This document shows, one piece after another, positions 6,928 through 14,580 of a stretch of 17,872 nucleotides of DNA. This DNA is from a bacterium (lineage in GTDB: Bacteria; Armatimonadota; Chthonomonadetes; Chthonomonadales; Chthonomonadaceae), in assembly GCA_021805405.1 (NCBI GenBank), contig JAJZFK010000503.1, forward strand, positions 1 through 17,872, in the 5' to 3' direction. Within the stretch, counting starts at the first letter, position 1, and each line of letters opens with the position of its first letter. The notes beneath the pieces are model-generated. The model made no database searches and was not told the DNA's origin. It saw only the letters and a program-made list of their open reading frames with translations. A program made the position numbers and the translations under genes.

Positions 6928-8844
6928 TTACTGCTGGCCGTAGTCCGACAGCTGTTTAGGCGGCAGTGCGGCTCTAAGGGCGTTGACAACTGCCATCACG
7001 TCTATCACCTCTTGCGCTATTGCACCCTCAACAGGCGTTACATGACCCAATGCAGCCAGCACCATTGCAGTAAGACTTAGGAAAATACCGCCAACTGCAC
7101 TCTGCATAGCGATCATTTTCATCCTTTTCCCAATGTGCAGCAAAACATCTACCTTGGCAAGCGAACTATCGAGAATGACGGCGTCCGCTGCCTCGCCTGT
7201 AATCTCGCTGTTGTTTCCAAAGGCTATTCCCACTGTTGCTGCGGTTAAAGCTGGAGCATCGTTGATTCCATCCCCAAGGAACACGGTAGGCAGGTTAGCG
7301 GTTTCCCGTCTAACAAGCTCCAGTTTCTGTTCGGGGCTTTGCGATGCATACACCTCTTTTATTCCCACCTGGGCTGCGAGGTGTTGCACCTCCTCCTCGC
7401 GGTCGCCAGAGACGAGCATCACTCTGGAAACCCCGTGTTTGGGACTGAGGTGTTCAATGAATTTTGCGCCATCCGGCCTCGGTTCATCTCTAAACCTTAG
7501 CGTTCCACCTACTTTATCCTCAATCATTACGATACACTCCATGCCTGCAGCCGCAGGAGGCAACTGGGATGCCAGAGTTGGGTGCTGTTCGAGCAGTTGC
7601 TTACGCCCCGTTACGTGAATTGCGCTCCCTTTGATTGATGCACGTAATCCATTGCCGGGTACCTCAGAAACCGCTTCTGCTTCATATGTGGGCACAGATG
7701 CCTCCGCGGCCGCCTCCATAATCGCGCTAGCAAGAGGGTGCTTGCTGTAGTGTTCCAAGCTGGATACGAGGGCTAAAACCTCATTACCTTCATGGTTTGC
7801 CGCAGGAATTACCTCTGTCAATTTTGGGCGGCCATAGGTAAGAGTGCCTGTCTTGTCGAATATCGCAACCCTGCAGCTGCTGATGTTTTCCAGCACAGAT
7901 GGATCCTTGATTATGATGCCCATCCTTGCAGCTAGCGATATAGATCCAATAATGGAGATTGGTATTGCTATGAGTAGCGGGCAAGGCGTTGCAGCTACAA
8001 GCACAGCAAGAAACCGTAGCGGTTCGCCAGAGAGTGCCCATGCCATCACTGCAATAGCAAGCGCGAGCGGCGTATAGGCCGCGCCAAGCTTGTCGGCGAG
8101 TCTTCGCATGCGCGGTTTTTTTTCTTCCGAGTCTCGCATTACCTGCATAATCTTCGAGTAACGTGAATCCTCTGCTGGTTTATCGCACCTAATATTGAGA
8201 GCGGCCTCACCGTTGATTGAACCCGATAAAACGGTTGTTCCTGGTGCCTTGGATACCTTATATGGCTCGCCAGTTAGGTAGGACTCGTCCATTGTCCCGT
8301 GCCCGGAGAGCACCGTTCCATCCACAGGACATAGTGCATGTGGAAAGACGGCTACTACGTCACCAACCTTAACCTGTGGTAGAGGAATCTCCTTAAGCCC
8401 ATGACCTACTACTATCGTAGCGGTATTCGGCATGCGCTTTGCGAGAGCCTTCAATACCGAAGATGCATTACCGGTTGCGTACTCCTCGAGCGCCTGCCCC
8501 CCAGAGAGCATGAGTACTACAAGAACGCCAGCTAGGTATTGATGCAGAAATAGCGATGCAACGATAGAAATACCTGCGAGCATGTCCGACCCGAAAATGC
8601 CCTTGAACAGGTTAAGAATTAATTGGTAAACCAGTGGAACTCCACCTACAACTAGCACCACTAGTAGCGGCAGCGAGAAAGCTGGAAATTGCTTAACCTG
8701 CAAGTGCCTGAACGGCGGCAAATACATTACCGCTGAAACCACCATGCCGATTATGGCGAGGATCGCGATCAGCGCTTGAAGTGGAATCTTACGGACGTGA
8801 CCGTGGTCCGGTTCTTTCACGTCTTTAACTAACTGTTGACTCAT
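6928..8844 (-). CDS. Heavy-metal-translocating P-type ATPase (P1B), TPC-type, no N-terminal metal-binding domain
   Basis: The protein couples ATP hydrolysis to metal movement across the inner membrane. In the 638-residue form, two or three hydrophobic hairpins come first. Then the actuator domain shows MDESYLTGEPYKV (about 185-197; TGEP instead of the usual TGES). The metal-site helix reads ATPCPLLIAIP (about 285-295), then IFDKTGTLT with phospho-Asp330, SKHPLA (His369-Pro370) and LGDGINDAPAL (about 523-533). The final membrane segment ends in QEVIDVMAVVNALRA, typical of P1B pumps. The ion motif is Thr-Pro-Cys rather than Cys-Pro-Cys, and no HMA domain or Cys/His-rich tail is present, so the metal is not predictable. 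ATG at 8844 (MSQQLVKDVKEPD) is preferred; the frame is open to an ATG at 8928, but neither has a strong ribosome site. It is divergent from the phosphohexomutase. No metalloregulator lies nearby. Confidence 0.9.
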   Translation of the reverse strand: MSQQLVKDVKEPDHGHVRKIPLQALIAILAIIGMVVSAVMYLPPFRHLQVKQFPAFSLPLLVVLVVGGVPLVYQLILNLFKGIFGSDMLAGISIVASLFLHQYLAGVLVVLMLSGGQALEEYATGNASSVLKALAKRMPNTATIVVGHGLKEIPLPQVKVGDVVAVFPHALCPVDGTVLSGHGTMDESYLTGEPYKVSKAPGTTVLSGSINGEAALNIRCDKPAEDSRYSKIMQVMRDSEEKKPRMRRLADKLGAAYTPLALAIAVMAWALSGEPLRFLAVLVAATPCPLLIAIPISIIGSISLAARMGIIIKDPSVLENISSCRVAIFDKTGTLTYGRPKLTEVIPAANHEGNEVLALVSSLEHYSKHPLASAIMEAAAEASVPTYEAEAVSEVPGNGLRASIKGSAIHVTGRKQLLEQHPTLASQLPPAAAGMECIVMIEDKVGGTLRFRDEPRPDGAKFIEHLSPKHGVSRVMLVSGDREEEVQHLAAQVGIKEVYASQSPEQKLELVRRETANLPTVFLGDGINDAPALTAATVGIAFGNNSEITGEAADAVILDSSLAKVDVLLHIGKRMKMIAMQSAVGGIFLSLTAMVLAALGHVTPVEGAIAQEVIDVMAVVNALRAALPPKQLSDYGQQ

Positions 8845-9194
8845 TACACTTACCGTTTCTAATGTTGTAGTGCAGAATGCCCAGGCAAAATGCATCATGA
8901 ACGCCCAGCCGGGATAGACGAAATCCATCTAGAACATTGCATTGCCCCATAGTAGCCTGACGTATATTCCTGAAAAAGTAATCCCCTAATCGGTAGATTT
9001 AACTTTACCACGGAAGAAAACATCTGTGAATTTGCTCGTCGTTCGTGCCTACGATCAAACGCAGTGAACTAAACCGTGCCTTTAGCCGATACTTTGATGT
9101 ACAATTTCATGAGCTGCCCGCGTGACTGGTCACCCTGACGTCCGCACAAATTGGGCTAGAGAAATATCCGTGTAGTATTAGGAGATTAGCTAAC
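8845..9194. promoter_or_regulatory. Intergenic control region between metal ATPase and phosphohexomutase
   Basis: The 350 bases hold few clear signals. GCCGATAC (9085-9092, plus) matches seven of eight bases of the sigma-28 -10 box, but the -35 is poor (GAAC at spacer 15, TGAA at spacer 16). TACAAT (9100-9105) could be a sigma-70 -10 without a good -35. An inverted repeat GTGAC-TG-GTCAC (9122-9133) lies 62 bases before the ATG and could be a regulator site. AGGAG (9180-9184) is the ribosome site for 9195. On the minus strand no convincing ATPase promoter or metal-responsive operator was recognised. Bases 8845-8928 could code for 28 more residues of the ATPase. Confidence 0.35.
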
Positions 9195-10598
9195 ATGGCC
9201 GCGCCAGACCCCAAGGTATTCCGTAACTATGACATTCGAGCCCTTGTACCGGAACTCGTAGACGAGAGCAGTGAATATTTCGGTAAAGTGGGAGCGCAGG
9301 ATACGTACCAGGCACCATTAAGCCCAGACGAGGTAGAGGAGATAGGCAAGGGCCTCGCAGATTTTTTTGGCGAGCCACAGGTTGCTATCGGGTATGACGC
9401 AAGGATTTCTGGTCCGGCATGGGCCGCAGCGCTCGCAAGGGGCCTCAATGCACAGGGTGTTGATGTGCTGGATATTGGCAGGGCGACCACCGATACAGTC
9501 TATTATGTTTCCGGCAAGTACGGTATACCGGCAGTAGAAATTACGGCATCGCACAGCCCCAAAGAGCTGAACGGCATGAAAATAGTTCGGGCTGGTGCCC
9601 GTGTTGTAGGCATGGGCTCTGGCATGGAAGAGCTTCGCGATCTTGTTATGGGTGGCAACTTCAAACCGGTTACCGTACTTGGCAGTGTTACCAGCAAGGA
9701 TATTCTTGGCGATTACGTTGACCACCTTATGAGCTTTATTGACGTTGGCGCAATAAAGCCATTTAAAATTGTAGCGGATGCAGGGAATGGGGTAGGCGGC
9801 CTACCAGCGGCCGGGATATTTGGTCGGATGGCGCAATTGAGCGTGACAAATCTGTTCTTTGAGCCGGATGGAAGGTTTCCCAACCATGGTCCTAATCCGT
9901 TTGAGCGAGAGAACATCGAGCAGTTAGTTGAGGAAGTTGTCGCTCAGAAGGCGGATTTTGGCGTTGCGTGGGATGGTGATGCAGACCGCGTATTTTTTGT
10001 GGATGAACTGGGAAACCCCATTTCCGGTGATTTTATCACCACTCTGGTAGCACGCCACTTTCTTGCCCGTAATCCGGGCGCGTCAATCGTGTACGATCTG
10101 CGCGCCTCATGGGCCGTGGCAGATTGGGTAACGAGACTAGGTGGCAACCCAATTGCAGAGCGTGTGGGCCATTCGTATATTAAACAGACCATGCGGGCCC
10201 AAAACGGCGTGTTTGGTGGCGAAGTTTCTGGCCATTACTATTTTAGGGACCATTACTATGCAGATAACGGCTTCATTCCGCTCCTTTCCATTCTTCAAAT
10301 GTTGAGCGAGCAGGATATTACTATGAGCAGCCTGGTTGCCAGCCTGGGATCCTATTACATATCTGGTGAAATTAATTCAACCGTAAAATCAACAGAATCT
10401 GTCATCCAAAGGATTAAAGAGACCTATAGCGATGCCGATCAGCACTATCGCGACGGCATCTCTGTGGAGTACCCCGATTGGCACTTCAACGTTCGCCCTT
10501 CCGCTAACGATCCGCTCGTCCGATTAAATCTGGAAGCTCGAAGCCAGGCCGATATGGAGGCAAGGCGCGATGAAGTGCTAGCGCTTATACGAAGTTAG
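9195..10598 (+). CDS. Phosphomannomutase/phosphoglucomutase (alpha-D-phosphohexomutase)
   Basis: This cytoplasmic Mg-dependent enzyme interconverts hexose 6-phosphate and 1-phosphate, supplying sugar nucleotides for polysaccharide and envelope synthesis. The 467 residues match the family length and four-domain order: FRNYDIRA near the N-terminus, catalytic loop TASHSPKELNG (117-127, phospho-Ser119), metal loop DGDADR (259-264), sugar-binding loop GEVSGHYYF (341-349) and a C-terminal phosphate loop RPSANDPLVRL. The segment from YDLRASWAV to RVGHSYIK favours the ManB-like phosphomannomutase branch, but substrate choice is not certain. Two loops differ from the common forms: TASHSP instead of TASHNP, and RPSANDP instead of RPSNTEP. 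ATG at 9195 has AGGAG ten bases upstream. It is a single-gene unit closed by a strong terminator. Confidence 0.92.
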   Translation: MAAPDPKVFRNYDIRALVPELVDESSEYFGKVGAQDTYQAPLSPDEVEEIGKGLADFFGEPQVAIGYDARISGPAWAAALARGLNAQGVDVLDIGRATTDTVYYVSGKYGIPAVEITASHSPKELNGMKIVRAGARVVGMGSGMEELRDLVMGGNFKPVTVLGSVTSKDILGDYVDHLMSFIDVGAIKPFKIVADAGNGVGGLPAAGIFGRMAQLSVTNLFFEPDGRFPNHGPNPFERENIEQLVEEVVAQKADFGVAWDGDADRVFFVDELGNPISGDFITTLVARHFLARNPGASIVYDLRASWAVADWVTRLGGNPIAERVGHSYIKQTMRAQNGVFGGEVSGHYYFRDHYYADNGFIPLLSILQMLSEQDITMSSLVASLGSYYISGEINSTVKSTESVIQRIKETYSDADQHYRDGISVEYPDWHFNVRPSANDPLVRLNLEARSQADMEARRDEVLALIRS

Positions 10599-10625
10599 GT
10601 AGAAAATCTTCCTGAATTATTTATT

Positions 10626-10667
10626 ACGGCTGTGATTACAGATACTGTGATCACAGCCGTTTTGCTT
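10626..10667 (+). terminator. Rho-independent terminator after the phosphohexomutase
   Basis: ACGGCTGTGAT (10626-10636) pairs with ATCACAGCCGT (10650-10660). Inside it, ACAG (10638-10641) pairs with CTGT (10645-10648) around an ATA loop, with one T-G wobble between the two helices. The run TTTTGCTTT follows directly. It lies 27 bases past the stop codon. Confidence 0.88.
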
Positions 10668-10704
10668 TGCGGTGAAATTGATAAAATGACCAAAAAACCA
10701 GTGC

Positions 10705-10731
10705 TAAAGAATATCGTAGAATTGCCGATAC
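10705..10731 (+). promoter_or_regulatory. Sigma-28 (FliA-type) promoter of the chemoreceptor gene
   Basis: TAAA (10705-10708), a 15-base spacer and GCCGATAC (10724-10731) match the flagellar sigma-28 consensus TAAA-N15-GCCGATAA at all but the last base. The GTG start of the chemoreceptor is 67 bases downstream. Sigma-28 control is the usual arrangement for late motility and chemotaxis genes. Confidence 0.85.
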
Positions 10732-10798
10732 TCTAGGGCCAAACAACGGTTTTTGATTGTCGAAAAATACTCGGTACATAATTAGCGAGGTCTATTCC

Positions 10799-13531
10799 GT
10801 GAATATAGGAACAAAATTATTTGCAATAGGCGTAGGCAGTGTCGTATTCACTGCATCGGCGTTAGTAGGAGTCGGCATGTGGCAGGCAAAGCAGTTTACG
10901 GCGGATACGCAAAACGAAGCAAACCACATGGTGGCGCAAGAACTGAACCACATCACGACCGGCGTTTATGACCTCGTAAGGGCTCAGGACGAATCTGTGA
11001 GGCAGCAAGTAGACAGCTCGTTAAACACTGCGCTATTTGTTGTAAAGCAGCGTGGTAACCTGGAAACCGGCGGTTCTAACGTGACTTGGAGGGCTATAAA
11101 CCAGTTTACAAAAGATGCCACAACCGTCCACCTAAAACAGTTACAATGGGGCGGACAATGGATGGGGCGCATAACTGACCCTAGAACACATGATCCGTTG
11201 GTTGATAAGGTTTGGGATCTAACCGGAAGTACGTGTACGGTATTTCAACGTATGGACGATGCTTGTGACTTGCTAAGGGTTGCCACAAATGTTAAGCTAA
11301 CGGACGGCAAGCGTGCAATTGGAACTTATATTCCTGCGATAAACCCGAACGGGTCAGCTAACCCTGTCACTAAGGCAGTTCTATCTGGCAATGACTACAG
11401 AGGGACGGCTTACGTCGTAAACGCTTGGTACGTTACGGTATATCATCCGTTGAAAAATGCTAGCGGACGAGTAATTGGCTGCCTTTATGTAGGGGTTAAA
11501 GAGGAGTCAGTTTCGGCCCTGCGTAATGCAATACTCGGTACGGTTGTGGGCAAATCTGGCAATGTATCAATAGTTGGTGCCACGGGAGACACTCGTGGGA
11601 AATACCTTGTCGCTTCACCTGCATTACAAGGTACAAGTGCCCTTGAAGTAACTGACAGCAACGGGGCGCATCCTTATGCTGCAGCGATAGACAAGGCGGT
11701 AAGTAGTAGCGACGGCCGACCGGTATCGCTGACGTTTACCGCACACGGCGGGAGCACCGCGCGTAACGTACCGATGTTGTTGCACGCCGAGTACTACAAG
11801 CCCTGGAACTGGGTGATTGTAACCCAGGCACCGCAAAGCGACTTTCTAACGATTGAGCGCCACCTTGAAAACGGTAGCCACCGGATGATCGCTTGGTTTT
11901 GGGCTGCCGCCATTATTGCAGCCGTACTGTGCAGCATTATCTGCTGGATGATTGCAGCTGCACTTGCAAAGCGTACCAAATCTATTGTTACCGTGGCGAC
12001 TCGTCTCGCGAATGGCGAAACCGACCTTACTCTTACAGATGCGGGCAGTGATGAGATAGGTGCCCTTGCTCAGGCCTTTGCCAAAATTGCGGGCTACTTG
12101 CAGCACATGGCTTCTATGGCGAGCGAGGTTGCTAGTGGTAACCTCACGGTGAAGATTGAACCGTTGTGTGAAGGCGATACCCTAGGTAATTCGTTCCTGA
12201 AGATGACCGACAGCATGCGCATGCTGATTGGAGCCCTATCTAGTAGCGTTAGCGCAGCTGTGGAAAGCAGCAAGTCGCTGGTTGGCTCCAGCCGCAACTC
12301 GAATGACGCAAACCTGACCGTTATGGATGCGATGCGTCATGTAGCCGAGATGGCGCAGCAGACCGCGGGAACCAGTCGTCAAATTGCTGGTGGCAGTGAA
12401 CAGCTTGCCCAGTCAGCCACGATGGCAGCAGATGCCATGGAACGGCTGCGAATGGCGATCGGCCAGGTTCAGGAGAGTAGCAAGATGCAGCAGCGGTCTG
12501 CTGAGCATGTGGATGAGGGTGCCAGGACACTTGAAAACGCAGTAACCCGGCTGCTTTCTGCGGCGCAAGCAATGGAGCAGAGCGCTGAGAATACTGGCGA
12601 CGCCGCGAAACAGGGCGCAGTTGCAGTAGAAGGCGCTATCACAGGAATGGAGACCATTCGCGAGCAGGTTGAAGCGACTGCCGATAGAGTGAGGCAACTG
12701 GACAAGAGAGGGCAAGAGATTGGCGCCATTGTTGAGACAATAGACCAGATTGCGGAGCAGACTAACCTGTTAGCGCTCAACGCGGCCATTGAGGCGGCAC
12801 GAGCTGGCGAACATGGACGTGGATTCGCGGTAGTGGCCGATGAGGTAAGAAAACTTGCCGAGCGCTCGGCCCTGGCAACGCGGGAGATCGCCGGTCTTAT
12901 AGAGTCCGTGAGAACGACCGTAGAGGAGACCGTAACCTCCATGGCGCGTAACAGTGAGCAGGTGATCAAGGAATCAGCCCGCAGTAAACAAGCTGGTGAA
13001 GCTTTCCAGCACATTGTCACCCAGGTTACTGCCGTATCAACCGATATCACTCGCATGACAGAACAGGCGCGGGACATGGCGCAATCTATCCTGCAGGTGC
13101 AGTCGGCAATTGAGCAGGTAGCAACGAGTGCCATTCACAACCTTGAGACGGTGGAGAGTGTTGTTGAATATGGTGATAACGTCGGCCAGGCAATCCTAAC
13201 AGTCGCATCGGTAAGTGAGGAGACTGCTGCCGGTGCCCAGGAAATGAGCGCAGCTGCAGCGGATTTCTCAAGAAACGCTGAGCAGGTGCTTGACACTGTT
13301 GGAAGACAGAGTGCTGAACTCAGTAATGTACTTGTTGAAGCAGAGAAGTTGAGCGATACAAATCAGAAAGTCATGTCACTTGTATCACAATTCCAGAACT
13401 TCGAATGGGATCGTAGAAAGTCGACACAGACCGGAAACCTGCCGTTTCCCGATAGGCGAAAGCGCGGCATACTCGACAGCGCTGTGAGCAAGTTTGTTAA
13501 TGACGGCGATGAACCACGGCGCGCTGCTTAA
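10799..13531 (+). CDS. Methyl-accepting chemotaxis protein with Cache_3-Cache_2 sensor and tandem HAMP
   Basis: This transmembrane chemoreceptor of 910 residues senses a periplasmic ligand and signals to CheA through CheW. TM1 lies at about 6-28. A large periplasmic double-Cache sensor (about 46-356) contains VWDLTGSTCTVFQRMDD, NVKLTDGKRAIGTYIP and GRVIGCLYVGV, the hallmark run of the Cache_3-Cache_2 fusion family. TM2 is at about 364-388. HAMP follows (about 389-441), and the repeat-like EVASGNLTVKIEP...GDTLGNSF stretch (about 441-481) looks like a second HAMP. The signalling domain has the invariant hairpin tip EQTNLLALNAAIEAARAGEHGRGF (split here: EQTNLLALNAAI, EAARAGEHGRGF; about 652-676), then VVADEVRKLAERS. 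No CheR-tethering pentapeptide is seen; the chain ends DGDEPRRAA. GTG at 10799 with GAGG eight bases upstream gives the typical MNIGTKL start; the TTG at 10757 lacks a ribosome site. A sigma-28 promoter precedes it and a long terminator follows. Confidence 0.93.
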   Translation: MNIGTKLFAIGVGSVVFTASALVGVGMWQAKQFTADTQNEANHMVAQELNHITTGVYDLVRAQDESVRQQVDSSLNTALFVVKQRGNLETGGSNVTWRAINQFTKDATTVHLKQLQWGGQWMGRITDPRTHDPLVDKVWDLTGSTCTVFQRMDDACDLLRVATNVKLTDGKRAIGTYIPAINPNGSANPVTKAVLSGNDYRGTAYVVNAWYVTVYHPLKNASGRVIGCLYVGVKEESVSALRNAILGTVVGKSGNVSIVGATGDTRGKYLVASPALQGTSALEVTDSNGAHPYAAAIDKAVSSSDGRPVSLTFTAHGGSTARNVPMLLHAEYYKPWNWVIVTQAPQSDFLTIERHLENGSHRMIAWFWAAAIIAAVLCSIICWMIAAALAKRTKSIVTVATRLANGETDLTLTDAGSDEIGALAQAFAKIAGYLQHMASMASEVASGNLTVKIEPLCEGDTLGNSFLKMTDSMRMLIGALSSSVSAAVESSKSLVGSSRNSNDANLTVMDAMRHVAEMAQQTAGTSRQIAGGSEQLAQSATMAADAMERLRMAIGQVQESSKMQQRSAEHVDEGARTLENAVTRLLSAAQAMEQSAENTGDAAKQGAVAVEGAITGMETIREQVEATADRVRQLDKRGQEIGAIVETIDQIAEQTNLLALNAAIEAARAGEHGRGFAVVADEVRKLAERSALATREIAGLIESVRTTVEETVTSMARNSEQVIKESARSKQAGEAFQHIVTQVTAVSTDITRMTEQARDMAQSILQVQSAIEQVATSAIHNLETVESVVEYGDNVGQAILTVASVSEETAAGAQEMSAAAADFSRNAEQVLDTVGRQSAELSNVLVEAEKLSDTNQKVMSLVSQFQNFEWDRRKSTQTGNLPFPDRRKRGILDSAVSKFVNDGDEPRRAA

Positions 13532-13544
13532 GGACATCGATTAT

Positions 13545-13589
13545 GTAAACCGCCCACAGCACGTATGTGCTGTGGGCGGTTTACTTTTT
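13545..13589 (+). terminator. Strong rho-independent terminator after the chemoreceptor
   Basis: The left arm 13545-13562 (GTAAACCGCCCACAGCAC) is perfectly complementary to 13567-13584, giving an 18-bp stem with a GTAT loop, followed by TTTTT. It starts 14 bases after the chemoreceptor stop. Confidence 0.92.
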
Positions 13590-13622
13590 GTAGGGAGAAA
13601 TGGTAGACAAAGTATGTTAAAA

Positions 13623-13650
13623 TTGGGTGCCAACCGAATTAATGTAGAAT
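13623..13650 (+). promoter_or_regulatory. Possible sigma-70 promoter of the isomerase/ABC operon
   Basis: TTGGGT (13623-13628), a 16-base spacer and TAGAAT (13645-13650) lie just after the upstream terminator and 91 bases before the isomerase ATG. The -10 matches five of six consensus bases; the -35 is only fair. No clear LacI- or GntR-type palindrome was seen in the 90-base leader. Confidence 0.4.
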
Positions 13651-13740
13651 CTTTACAAACAATGTTGCCAGTTTGAAGGTATTTTAATAAGGCATAGAGA
13701 ATAGTACGGCGAATTCAACGATGAGCTTTGCGAGGTAACT

Positions 13741-14520
13741 ATGGCTAAACCTGATCTAGCAGTGCAGTTGATTATTTTTGGTGAGCGCAACAGCACCGAT
13801 TTTGGTGGCGTTCTAGAAGACGTTGCTGCTGCTGGGTATCCGGCTATTGAGGCTGGCAACCTTTATACTTCGCACGGTAAAGAGAACGTGATTAACGCCC
13901 TTGCCCGGCACGGATTGCGCGTTGCAGGCGCTCATTTTGGATATAATACCTACGCTGATGACGCGTTGCTTCACGAGGCATTAGCTTACGCCAAAGATGC
14001 AGGTATAAATTACATGATGTGCTCTGGAGTTGGCGATGGAAGCTCCGTTGAAGGTTACATGGCGTCTGCCCGTCGCTTCAATGAGGTTGGAAGGCTTCTC
14101 GCAGACAACGGCGTAAAATTCAACTACCATAATCACGACTGGGAGTTTAAGGATTTGGGTGGCAGCACAGGCATGGACGTCCTCCTTCAAGAGACGGATC
14201 CCGAGTTCGTAAAGCTGAACATTGACGTATTCTGGCTTTGGTACGCACAGCAGGATGTTAGGCAATTCATTCGTGCAAACGCAAGCCGGGCGGGATATTT
14301 CCACTTCAAGGATGGTAAACGTTTGGTAGATGCCGATGGAAAATCGGTTCCGCAGTTTAAGGAATTGGGCAGTGGAGATGTGGATTTAAAGGGTGCATAC
14401 TCTGCGGTTATTGAAACTGCGGGGCAATGGGTGGTCACAGAACAGGATCGAACGCTGCTAACTCCGCGTGATTCCCTCACCATTAGTCGCGGCTTTCTGC
14501 AAAGCGCGCTTGGTTTGTGA
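13741..14520 (+). CDS. Sugar phosphate isomerase/epimerase (IolE/xylose isomerase-like TIM barrel)
   Basis: The 259 residues form a complete TIM-barrel enzyme of the AP-endonuclease-2 superfamily. Metal and substrate positions are visible: AAGYPAIEAG (about 30-39), YHNHDWEF (129-136), NIDVFW (160-165), FHFKD (187-191) and TEQD (233-236). Together these resemble inosose dehydratase and 3-keto-sugar or hexulose isomerases. The exact substrate cannot be read from the sequence. No signal peptide is present, so it acts in the cytoplasm. GCGAGGT lies 5 bases before the ATG. A sugar-binding lipoprotein gene starts 60 bases downstream on the same strand with no terminator between, so it probably processes the sugar imported by that transporter. 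It differs from the partial isomerase at the left edge of the window. Confidence 0.88.
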   Translation: MAKPDLAVQLIIFGERNSTDFGGVLEDVAAAGYPAIEAGNLYTSHGKENVINALARHGLRVAGAHFGYNTYADDALLHEALAYAKDAGINYMMCSGVGDGSSVEGYMASARRFNEVGRLLADNGVKFNYHNHDWEFKDLGGSTGMDVLLQETDPEFVKLNIDVFWLWYAQQDVRQFIRANASRAGYFHFKDGKRLVDADGKSVPQFKELGSGDVDLKGAYSAVIETAGQWVVTEQDRTLLTPRDSLTISRGFLQSALGL

Positions 14521-14580
14521 GCGTTATCAACAAGCTTCGTTACGGTTCTATTCATTTCCATAAGGAGAAGAAACTTTACT

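Noticed and set aside
7133..7618. A 161-codon plus-strand frame inside the metal ATPase.
   Set aside because: It lies opposite the highly conserved ATPase nucleotide-binding region and has the Ser/Thr-rich look of an antisense shadow.
8989..9015. ACCGATTA on the minus strand with upstream TAAA, considered as a sigma-28 promoter for the metal ATPase.
   Set aside because: The -10 has the wrong last bases and the spacing to TAAA is 9-13 bases, not 15.
12469..13134. A 221-codon minus-strand frame within the chemoreceptor.
   Set aside because: It is the complement of the Ala/Glu-rich signalling helices, with a repetitive Ser/Ala/Cys composition.
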